64,000 bases of DNA from Streptomyces noursei (GTDB lineage: Bacteria > Actinomycetota > Actinomycetes > Streptomycetales > Streptomycetaceae), in contig NZ_CP070326.1 in NCBI RefSeq assembly GCF_016917755.1, positions 7,378,001 to 7,442,000 of the forward strand, written 5' to 3'. Below the pieces are notes generated by a model that saw nothing but the letters and a program-made list of their open reading frames with translations, had not been told where the DNA came from and did no database searches. Below, piece after piece: positions 26,790 through 34,326 of this stretch (positions within the stretch are counted from its first letter, which is position 1; every line of letters begins with the position of its first letter). The translations under genes and the position numbers were made by a program.

Positions 26790-26837
26790 CGGCGAGCGCG
26801 ACGGCCGGACCGACGCGGCAGCCCCGGGCCCCGGACC

Positions 26838-27857
26838 CTACGCCCCCGGGGCGCCGGCTCCGGGGAAGACCGGGATCGCCCAGCGCGGCGGGGGCGGGGG
26901 AGCGGTGCCGCGCCGGATGCTCGGGTCCGCGGTCCGTCCGGCGGCCCGCAGCGCCGCCACGAACGCCCGACAGGTCTGGTACCGCTCCTCCGGCGCCTTG
27001 GCCAGCGCGCGGGCGAACACCGCGTCCACGGCCGGCGGGAGGTCGGACCGCTGCCCGCTCGGCGCCGGCGGCGGATCGTACTGGTGGGCCCAGAGCAGCG
27101 CGAAGTCGTCCTCGCGGCGGAACGGCGGTGCCCCGGTCAGCATCTCGTAGACCACGCAGGCCAGTCCGTACAGGTCGCACCGGCCGTCCACCGGGTGCCC
27201 GGAGATCCGTTCGGGGGCCACGTAGGCCAGCGTCCCGATGAACTGGTCGGTGCTGGTGAAACCGGTCAGCGACAGCGACTTCTTGGTCAGTCCGAAGTCG
27301 GTCAGGTAGGCGTGCTCGGGCCGGTCGCTGTCGATGCCCTCGGAGATCAGGATGTTGCGCGGGGTGACGTCGCGGTGCACCAGGTCGTGGGCGTGCGCGG
27401 CGTCCAGCGCGGAGGCGACCTGGACGGCGATCCGGCAGGTGGTCGCGAGCGGCAGCGGGCCCTCGTCGTCCAGCAGTGCCCGCAGGTCGCGGCCCGGGAT
27501 GAAGCGCATCGCGATGTAGAGGAGGCCGTTGGCCTCCCCGGCCTCGTAGACCGGCACGATGTGCGGGTGCTCGATCGCCGCGGCCGCCCGCGACTCGTAC
27601 GCGAAACGCTTCCGGAAGGTGTCGTTCCGGGCCAGTTCGGGCGCCAGCAGCTTGAGGGCCACGGTCCGGCCCAGGTTCAGGTCCGCTGCCTTGTAGACCA
27701 CCGCCATCCCGCCCCGGCCGATCTCGTCCCCGAGCAGGTACCCGGCGATCCGGCGGCCGCGCAGCCCGGACGCGTCCGGCACGGTGGTGTGCTCCCGGCG
27801 CCGGCCGCCCGCCGGCCCGGTGCCCGTCTGCTCGGCGTCCGTCGGCCGCCCGTTCAC
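26838..27857 (-). CDS. Cytosolic Ser/Thr protein kinase
   Basis: A 339-residue Hanks-type kinase. Glycine loop GRGGMAVVYKA, lysine in VALKLL, catalytic loop HRDVTPRNILI (about residue 160; Thr replaces the usual Lys between Asp and Asn), DFGLTKK and APERISG are present. The C-terminus is a short Pro-rich tail with no membrane helix or PASTA domain. GTG 27857 overlaps the upstream stop in GTGA. As the last gene after the FHA-ABC transporter, it probably phosphorylates that transporter or the SH3-like protein. Confidence 0.92.
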   Translation of the reverse strand: MNGRPTDAEQTGTGPAGGRRREHTTVPDASGLRGRRIAGYLLGDEIGRGGMAVVYKAADLNLGRTVALKLLAPELARNDTFRKRFAYESRAAAAIEHPHIVPVYEAGEANGLLYIAMRFIPGRDLRALLDDEGPLPLATTCRIAVQVASALDAAHAHDLVHRDVTPRNILISEGIDSDRPEHAYLTDFGLTKKSLSLTGFTSTDQFIGTLAYVAPERISGHPVDGRCDLYGLACVVYEMLTGAPPFRREDDFALLWAHQYDPPPAPSGQRSDLPPAVDAVFARALAKAPEERYQTCRAFVAALRAAGRTADPSIRRGTAPPPPPRWAIPVFPGAGAPGA

Positions 27858-28612
27858 GGCCGCTCACCCGTCCCGCCGGGCGGTGGGATCGGTGGCGGGT
27901 ACGGCGGTGGGATCGGCGGGTACGGCGGTGGGAACTCCGCCTCGCCGGGCAGTCCGCCACCGGTCCCCGTGCTCCCCGTGCTCCCCGCACTCCCCGTACT
28001 CCCCGCGCCACCGGTACCCTCCGTCCCCGCCGCGTCAGTGACCTCCCCCGAGCTCTCGACTCCGTTCGAGCAGGGGGTGCCCCCATCCGCGGCCTCCGCC
28101 GCCTCCCGCGCCTCGGGCCCCTCCGCCATCGGCCCGTCCGATACGGCGAACGTCACCAACGATTCCCCGTCGCAGAAGCACCACCGCCCGTGCGGCGCGT
28201 CGTACAGCCACACCGCGTCGCCGTCCACCACCGCCCCCACCCGCGTCCCCCGCGACCGTTCGCCGAACGCCTCCCGGTCCACCCGCCCGGCCAGCATCTC
28301 CTCGACCAGTTGTCGGTAACGGCTCAGCGCGCCCTCGGCGGCGGCCAGCAGCGGCCGGGGATCCGCGGCCCAGGCGGCGGGCTGCTCGGCGGTCGGCGGG
28401 TCGTGCGGCACCGACAGCAGCAGCCGCCCGTCCACCCACGCCGACCAGCCGTTGGAGCACAGCGCCCGCGCCCAGTCGCCGTGTCGCTCGACGACCTGGA
28501 CGGGCAGCAGCGGATCGAGCGGTACCAGCGGACGGCCCGCGCGCGGGTCCGCCCACGTGGGCATCCCGCCCGGCGGGACGACATGGCTGGGACGGAACTC
28601 CGGCGCGGTCAC
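27854..28612 (-). CDS. SH3-like protein with low-complexity tail
   Basis: A 252-residue soluble protein between the FHA-ABC transporter and the kinase. Residues about 35-65 (LPVQVVERHGDWARALCSNG) resemble a bacterial SH3 module, and VVDGDAVWLYDAPHGRWCF near 140-160 is a second compact strand region. From residue 170 it is disordered: a peptide from the 42-bp repeat (TPCSNGVESSGE), a Gly/Ser/Thr run from 9-bp DNA repeats, then Pro-Tyr-rich PPPYPPIPPPYPP. GTG 28612 follows GAGGAG. Function unknown; a scaffold or kinase substrate is plausible. Confidence 0.7.
   Translation of the reverse strand: MTAPEFRPSHVVPPGGMPTWADPRAGRPLVPLDPLLPVQVVERHGDWARALCSNGWSAWVDGRLLLSVPHDPPTAEQPAAWAADPRPLLAAAEGALSRYRQLVEEMLAGRVDREAFGERSRGTRVGAVVDGDAVWLYDAPHGRWCFCDGESLVTFAVSDGPMAEGPEAREAAEAADGGTPCSNGVESSGEVTDAAGTEGTGGAGSTGSAGSTGSTGTGGGLPGEAEFPPPYPPIPPPYPPPIPPPGGTGERP
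27970..28007. repeat. 9-bp tandem repeat in coding sequence
   Basis: About four to five copies of a CTCCCCGTG-type 9-mer encode the Gly-Ser-Thr run of the SH3-like protein. Copy number could vary between strains without changing the frame. Confidence 0.6.
28043..28084 (+). repeat. 42-bp dispersed repeat, copy B
   Basis: Same element as at 17231, beginning CTCCCCCGAGCTCTCG and containing TTCGAGCAGGGGG. It lies antisense inside the SH3-like gene, where its complement encodes residues about 177-190. Confidence 0.8.
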
Positions 28613-28672
28613 AGGCGGCTCCTCGGCACTCCTCGCGCACGGCCCCGGCACCGTACGCACCAACGGTCCCGA

Positions 28673-31039
28673 CTACTGGCGCATGATCTCGGGCTCATGG
28701 CGCCGCAGCAGTCGCAGGACGAGGAAGCCGAACACCGCCGAGAGCACCACCAGCATCCCCATGTCCAGCAGCCAGGGGCCCACCGCGTGCCGGAGCAGCG
28801 GATCCGCGGTGAGCGGCTGCGGCAGGATCCGGTGCAGGTCGATGGTGCCCGCCATGGCCCCGAGCGCCCAGCGGGACGGCACCAGCCACGCCAGCTGCTC
28901 CAGCACCGGCGTGCCGCGCAGCGAGTGCAGCGCCCCGCAGAACACCACTTGGACGATCGCGAGGAGCACCAGCAGCGGCATGGTGACCTCCTCCTTGCGC
29001 ACCAGTGCGGACACCAGCAGCCCCAGCATCATCGCGGTGAACGCCAACAGCGCCACCGCCAGGGTGATTTCGAGCAGTGGCGGCAGCAACACCCCTTTGC
29101 CGCCCGGCGCGTTGAGCTCCACCCCGAACAGGGCGACCACCGTCAGCACCGCCGCCTGGACCACCGTGACCGTCCCCAGCACCAGCACCTTCGACATCAG
29201 ATACGCCGACCGGGACAGCCCCACCGCCCGCTCCCGCTGATAGATCACCCGCTCCTTGACCAGCTCGCGCACCGCGTTGGCGGCCCCGGTGAGCACCGCG
29301 CCCACGCACAGGATCAGCAGCACGTTCGTCGCCGAGTCCGCGGTCAACTTCCCGCCGCTCAGGCCGTGCGCCATCGCCCCCATGACGAACGGCAGCGCCA
29401 CCATGATGATCAGGAACGTCCGGTCCGAGGACAGCGCCGCCGCGTACCGCCGCATCAGCGTCCACAGCTGGGTGCCCCAGCGCCGGGTCCGGGGCGCGGC
29501 CACCGGTTCCCGGGGCGCCTGCGGGGCCCGTGGGGCCGGCGGTGCCGGCGGCTGCCGGGTCTCATCGGCGATGTACCGCCGGTACAGCGGCGAGGCCCGG
29601 AACTCCCCGGCCCAGTCCCGCCCGCGGTCGTTCTCGAACGCCTCGAACGCCTCCGGCCACTGGCCGAACCCGAAGTACGGCAGCGCCTCCTCCGGCGGCC
29701 CGTAGTAGGCGATGGTGCCGCCCGGCGCCAGCACCAGCAGCCGGTCGCAGACGTCCAGGCTGAGCACACTGTGGGTGACCACGATGACCGTGCGGCCGTC
29801 GTCGGCCAGGCCGCGCAGCATGTGCATCACCGAGCGGTCCATCCCCGGATCGAGGCCCGAGGTCGGCTCGTCGAGGAAGAGCAGCGACGGCTTGGTCAGC
29901 AGCTCCAGCGCCACGCTGACGCGCTTGCGCTGCCCGCCGGAGAGCTTGTGGATCGGCAGCCCGGCCCGTTCGACCAGGCCGAGTTGGCGGATCACCTCCT
30001 CGACCCGGGCCGCCCGCTCGGCCGGCGCGATGTCCTCGGGGAACCGCAGCTCCGCCGCGTAGCCCAGCGCCCGGCGGACGGTCAGCTGGGTGTGCAGGAT
30101 GTCGTCCTGCGGCACCAGCCCGATGCGCTGGCGCAGCTCGGCGTAGTCCCGGTAGAGGTCCCGGCCGTCGTAGAGCACGGTGCCCTCGTCGGCGGGCCGC
30201 AGCCCGGTCAGCGCGTTCAACAGCGTCGACTTGCCCGCCCCGCTCGGGCCGATCACGGCCAGCAGCGACTTCTCACCCACCGGGAAGGACACCCCGCCCA
30301 GCAGGGTCCGGCGCGCGCCGCCCCGGCCCACCCGGACGGTCAGCCGCTGCACGTCCAGTGAGACCTCGCCGGTGTCGACGTACTGCTGGAGCTGGTCGCC
30401 GACGAGGACGAACGCGGAGTGGCCGATGCCGATGATGTCGTCGGGGCGCACCGGGGCGACATCGACCGGACGGCCGTTGAGGTAGGTGCCGTTGTGGCTG
30501 CCCAGGTCGGCGATCCGGTAGCCGTCCGGGCCGGCCCGGAGTTCGGCGTGGTGGCGGGAGACCGCGAGGTCGTCGACGACCAGGTCGTTGTCGTCGGCCC
30601 GTCCGATCCGCGTGGTGCGCGCCGGGGGCAGCGGCCGGACCGTGCTCGGCCGGCGGAAGGTGTGGGTGGCCGCGGGCCGCGACACGGTCGCCGGACGGCC
30701 GACGGGCGTGGTCGGGCGGGGGACACCGGCGAGCACCGCGCACGGGCCGTCGGCCGGGTTGCCGAAGCGGATCACGCTCCCCGGGCCGACTCCGTACCGC
30801 GACACCCGATGCCCGTCCGTGTACGTACCGTTCGTGCTGCCCTCGTCCTCCACCAGCCAGTGGCCCTCGGTGGCCCGGAGCACCGCGTGGTGCCACGACA
30901 CCCGGTCGTCGCTGATCACCAGGTCGCTGTCGGGGTCCCGACCCACGTGGTAAGCGTGGCCCGGGTCCATCACCTGCGTGACCCCGCCGGACTCCACCAG
31001 GAGTTCGGGCGCGGCGGACGCATCAGGCCGCTCAGCCAT
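28673..31039 (-). CDS. FHA-FHA-ABC ATPase-permease (Rv1747-like)
   Basis: A 788-residue half-transporter. Two FHA domains lie near residues 13-100 and 140-215, with VGRDPDSDLVISDDRVSWHH and RIGRADDNDLVVDDLAVSRH, each followed by NGTY. The ATPase has Walker A GPSGAGKST (about 262), signature LSGGQRKR (about 365) and Walker B LLFLDEPTSGLD. Six ABC-2 membrane helices fill the last 250 residues. It is the same architecture as mycobacterial Rv1747, an exporter whose FHA domains are bound through phosphorylation by PknF. Here the kinase is two genes downstream. Confidence 0.93.
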   Translation of the reverse strand: MAERPDASAAPELLVESGGVTQVMDPGHAYHVGRDPDSDLVISDDRVSWHHAVLRATEGHWLVEDEGSTNGTYTDGHRVSRYGVGPGSVIRFGNPADGPCAVLAGVPRPTTPVGRPATVSRPAATHTFRRPSTVRPLPPARTTRIGRADDNDLVVDDLAVSRHHAELRAGPDGYRIADLGSHNGTYLNGRPVDVAPVRPDDIIGIGHSAFVLVGDQLQQYVDTGEVSLDVQRLTVRVGRGGARRTLLGGVSFPVGEKSLLAVIGPSGAGKSTLLNALTGLRPADEGTVLYDGRDLYRDYAELRQRIGLVPQDDILHTQLTVRRALGYAAELRFPEDIAPAERAARVEEVIRQLGLVERAGLPIHKLSGGQRKRVSVALELLTKPSLLFLDEPTSGLDPGMDRSVMHMLRGLADDGRTVIVVTHSVLSLDVCDRLLVLAPGGTIAYYGPPEEALPYFGFGQWPEAFEAFENDRGRDWAGEFRASPLYRRYIADETRQPPAPPAPRAPQAPREPVAAPRTRRWGTQLWTLMRRYAAALSSDRTFLIIMVALPFVMGAMAHGLSGGKLTADSATNVLLILCVGAVLTGAANAVRELVKERVIYQRERAVGLSRSAYLMSKVLVLGTVTVVQAAVLTVVALFGVELNAPGGKGVLLPPLLEITLAVALLAFTAMMLGLLVSALVRKEEVTMPLLVLLAIVQVVFCGALHSLRGTPVLEQLAWLVPSRWALGAMAGTIDLHRILPQPLTADPLLRHAVGPWLLDMGMLVVLSAVFGFLVLRLLRRHEPEIMRQ

Positions 31040-31279
31040 ATTTCAGATTTTACGGCGCATTCCCCGCCCTCGCCCCCGGTCACTCGCGCGGACCGACGTA
31101 GGTCAACTAGGGTGAGCGCCCCGATGTGCCCGCACCTGCGCATTCCATGGAAATGCCGTACTTCGGTTCGCTGATCGAAGGATGCACCGGCAAACCGGGA
31201 CGCACCGCACCCTGCAGGGCAACGCACCATAGGGCCCGGGTTCCTTCTTATTCACCTACCTCATGAAGGCAAGGCAGAG

Positions 31280-32737
31280 ATGGCACGACTCGCGCGACAA
31301 TCCCCTCGGCAGTTTCCCCGGCAGCGGGCCCATCCCGTCGACGAGGTGCTGCCGTTCGGCAAACTCGCCCTCTACGGCTTCCAGCACGTCCTCGCCTTCT
31401 ACGCGGCCGCGGTCATCGTCCCGATCCTGCTCGGGAACGCCCTCGGGCTGTCCCGTCAGGAACTCGTCTACCTCATCAACGCGGACCTGCTGACCTGCGG
31501 AATCGCCTCCATCATCCAGGCGTTTGGCGTATGGAAGATAGGTGCCAGACTGCCTCTCGTCCAGGGCGTCACCTTCACCGCGGTCTCCCCGATGATCGCC
31601 ATCGGGCTGGGTGCGGGCGGCGGCACCGCCGGACTGCTGGTGGTCTACGGCGCGGTGATCACCGCGGGTATCGCCACTTTCCTTTTCGCCCCGTTCTTCA
31701 GCAAGTTGGTGAAGTATTTCCCGCCGATCGTCATCGGCACGATCCTCACCATCATCGGGCTGACCCTCATCCCGCAGGCGCTCCAGGACGCGGCCGGCGG
31801 CGCCCAGTTGGTGGGCAAGCCCGAATTCGGCGACCTGAAGAACCTCGGATACGCCCTGGGCACGCTGCTGTTCATTCTCGCGATCGTGCGGATCGGAAAG
31901 CCGCTGCTGAGCAGCGTCGCGGTACTGCTCGGCCTGGTCGGCGGAACGGCCGTCGCCTGGCTGCTCGGTGATGTCGATTTCAGCGGTGTGGGACAGACGG
32001 CCTGGTTCGGTGTCAGCACCCCGTTCCATTATGGAATGCCCAAATTCGAGCCGTTCCCGATCATCGCGATGATCGTCGTCATGCTGATCACGATGGTGGA
32101 GACCACCGGTGACGTCTACGCCATCGGCGAGATCACCGGCAAGCCGGTCGGCAACGACACCGTCGCCCGGGCGCTGCGCGCCGACGGCGTCGCCACCGTC
32201 CTCGGCGGCATCTTCAACTCCTTCCCCTACGTGGCGTTCGCCGAGAACATCGGCCTGGTGCGGATGTCGCGGGTGATGAGCCGGTTCGTGGTCGTCGCGG
32301 CCGGTGGCTTCATGGTCGTGCTGGGACTGGTGCCCAAGGCCGGCTCGGTGGTCGCCGCGATCCCGCACCCGGTGCTCGGCGGCGCGGCGCTCTCCATGTT
32401 CGGCATGGTCGCCGCGGTCGGCATCCAGATCCTGGGCAAGGTGGACCTCCGCGAGGAGCGCAACGCCCTGATTCTCGCGGTCAGTCTGGGCGTCGCGTTC
32501 CTGCCCACCGCGGTCGCGCCGTTCTTCGAGCGGATGCCGCAGGGGGTCCGGGCGGTGCTCGACAGCGGCATCACCCTGGGCGGTCTGACCGCGATCGTGC
32601 TGAACCTCGTCTTCAACGTCTTCACCCGCCGCAGGTCGCTGGAGATCGACTGGGACGAGTTCGCCGAGGACGACGAGCCGGGGCCGGACGAGTCGGCGCC
32701 GGCCGGCCCCCCGTCGCACGCCCAGGGCGCGTACTGA
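31280..32737 (+). CDS. NCS2-family uracil/xanthine permease
   Basis: A 485-residue nucleobase:cation symporter with 12-14 membrane helices. Family signatures include YGFQHVLAFYAAAVIVP, LPLVQGVTFTAVSPM, VETTGDVYAIGEI and GGIFNSFPYVAFAENIGLV. The tail is acidic and hydrophilic. Substrate is probably xanthine, uric acid or uracil. ATG 31280 follows AAGGCAGAG. The 240-bp gap to the divergent FHA-ABC gene shows no clear operator. Confidence 0.92.
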   Translation: MARLARQSPRQFPRQRAHPVDEVLPFGKLALYGFQHVLAFYAAAVIVPILLGNALGLSRQELVYLINADLLTCGIASIIQAFGVWKIGARLPLVQGVTFTAVSPMIAIGLGAGGGTAGLLVVYGAVITAGIATFLFAPFFSKLVKYFPPIVIGTILTIIGLTLIPQALQDAAGGAQLVGKPEFGDLKNLGYALGTLLFILAIVRIGKPLLSSVAVLLGLVGGTAVAWLLGDVDFSGVGQTAWFGVSTPFHYGMPKFEPFPIIAMIVVMLITMVETTGDVYAIGEITGKPVGNDTVARALRADGVATVLGGIFNSFPYVAFAENIGLVRMSRVMSRFVVVAAGGFMVVLGLVPKAGSVVAAIPHPVLGGAALSMFGMVAAVGIQILGKVDLREERNALILAVSLGVAFLPTAVAPFFERMPQGVRAVLDSGITLGGLTAIVLNLVFNVFTRRRSLEIDWDEFAEDDEPGPDESAPAGPPSHAQGAY

Positions 32738-32750
32738 CACCCGGCCGGAC

Positions 32751-32780
32751 GGCGGGACGCGCCCGACGCGCCGTCCCGCC
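32751..32780. terminator. Terminator hairpin between convergent genes
   Basis: GGCGGGAC and GTCCCGCC arms enclose a 14-base loop that contains an inner GCG/CGC pair, placed between the NCS2 permease and the HTH regulator stops. Confidence 0.65.
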
Positions 32781-32822
32781 CCCGGCCCACGCCGGACGCC
32801 GCGGAGATCCGTCAGAAGCGCC

Positions 32823-33542
32823 CTAGTGCACGGAGTGGAACGGCGGCGCCTCGCCCGCCTCCCCGATCAACTCCCAGAAGTGGTCGACCAGTCGTCGCAG
32901 ATACGCCGACCGCTCGGCCGCGATCGCTTTGAGCCGGGCGTCGGCGCTCCGTGCCACCACGTGCCCCATGTACCGCTCGGAGAAGTCCGCGAACTCCGCG
33001 TGCATGGTGCGCAGCGCATCGCCCACCCGCGTCCGGTTCAGCGAGGTGATCTCGGTGATCGGTGCGACGTGCGACTTCCAGCGGCCCTCAAGTGCCGCGC
33101 GCAGGTGCCCGGCCAGCTCCTCGACCCGCCCCATCACCCCGATCAGCTTGCGCAGCGACAGCCCCAGCGCGTCCACCAGTGCCTTGGTCTGCCGGTAGTC
33201 GCCGTGCCACTGGTTGGCCCCCTCCGCCGCGCGGTACTCCTCCGGCGCCATGCCGACCAGCTGCGCCAGCCGTTCCGCGCTCAGCTGCCGGGCCATCCGG
33301 TGCTCGGCCAGCGTCCGCGGCTCCACCCCCATCAGCACGACCGGCGGGCACCACAACACATCGGCCAGGGCGAAGAGTTGCGCCTCGGTGGGCAGCAGGG
33401 AGCCGTACTCCCATGCCTCGATCACCTCGGGGCGCACGGGCGAGCCGCACGCCGTCATGGACTGGGCGACCTGACTTGTGGTCAGGCCGACCCGGGCCCG
33501 TGCGGATCGGGCCTGAGCGGGAGAGAACGGAACGCTGTTCAC
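32823..33542 (-). CDS. XRE-type helix-turn-helix regulator
   Basis: A 239-residue probable DNA-binding protein. The helix-turn-helix is near residues 9-45: PAQARSARARVGLTTSQVAQ, then EVIEAWEYGSLLPT and LFALADVLWCPP. A second partial repeat of the same fold follows (RMARQLSAERLAQLVGMAPE). The C-terminal half is helical with a conserved-looking MHAEFADFSERYMGHVV segment. GTG 33542 follows GAGGTG. It faces a 784-bp gap before the glycosyltransferase gene, with two inverted repeats that may be its sites. Confidence 0.8.
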   Translation of the reverse strand: MNSVPFSPAQARSARARVGLTTSQVAQSMTACGSPVRPEVIEAWEYGSLLPTEAQLFALADVLWCPPVVLMGVEPRTLAEHRMARQLSAERLAQLVGMAPEEYRAAEGANQWHGDYRQTKALVDALGLSLRKLIGVMGRVEELAGHLRAALEGRWKSHVAPITEITSLNRTRVGDALRTMHAEFADFSERYMGHVVARSADARLKAIAAERSAYLRRLVDHFWELIGEAGEAPPFHSVH

Positions 33543-34326
33543 GTACGCGACACCTCGCTGCACCCGGTGAGCAGGGGGGTGCTGGGGGGAGAGGAAGGGG
33601 GCGGACATGGAGGAACATCCAGGGGCGGGCAGATTAACAGATCGGCGAGAGGTACGAACCTCCAGCTCAGAACTCGCGTTCCGGGTATAGCCGATGCACC
33701 GGTATCTACCGGGCAGTAGCGGCAGTTGGGGTCATCACGAAGGCGGGACGTAATCAAGGCGTTACGTGGATGAAGGTGTGGTGTCACAGTGATCGCAGAG
33801 GCTGGCGGGTGCCGATGGGCCTTGCCCAGCAGCGCCGGTCGGTGTACACCTGACATCCGGTCCTCCCCCCACAATCCGATCAGGATGGGACCCTCCCTAT
33901 GCGATACACGCTTGACCGCCCCCGCGCGGTCCGGTGCCTGCCGCTTGTCATGCCGCTCGCGCCCGTTGGGGCCGCGCGCCGCCGCGCCGCCGTCCGTTCC
34001 GCCGAGAGAAGACGCACCCCGGCGCGCCACTTCGCGCTGTCATGTCTCTGACAGTCGGCGCGCTGTCGGCGACCCTCACCAACTGAGCGCCGCCCGACGC
34101 CCGCCTGATCGTCACCGTCCCCGCATCGCGCGCGTCACGGAGCCGCCGGCACCCCACGAGCCGGCCCGACGGCATGCCCGACCCGCCGCCGTACCACGGC
34201 GGTTGCGCCGGCCTGCCCGCGCCCGGCCGCCGGGTCCCGTCCCCGCAAGGACCGCCGACAGGCCGTTGTCCAGGGACCCCCGTCGCCGGCCTCCGTGTGC
34301 CCCGTAGCCAGAAAGGACAATCCCCG
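33543..34326. promoter_or_regulatory. 784-bp intergenic region with two inverted repeats
   Basis: No convincing gene lies here; both strands have only antisense-like open frames. An inverted repeat ACGTAA-N8-TTACGT is at 33748-33767 and CTGTCA-N6-TGACAG at 34037-34054. The region divides the HTH regulator from the glycosyltransferase fusion, whose message may have a long leader. No known riboswitch was recognised. Confidence 0.45.

Noticed and set aside
33543..34326. c-di-GMP or c-di-AMP riboswitch before the glycosyltransferase fusion
   Set aside because: The conserved cores of the GEMM and ydaO classes were not found by eye.
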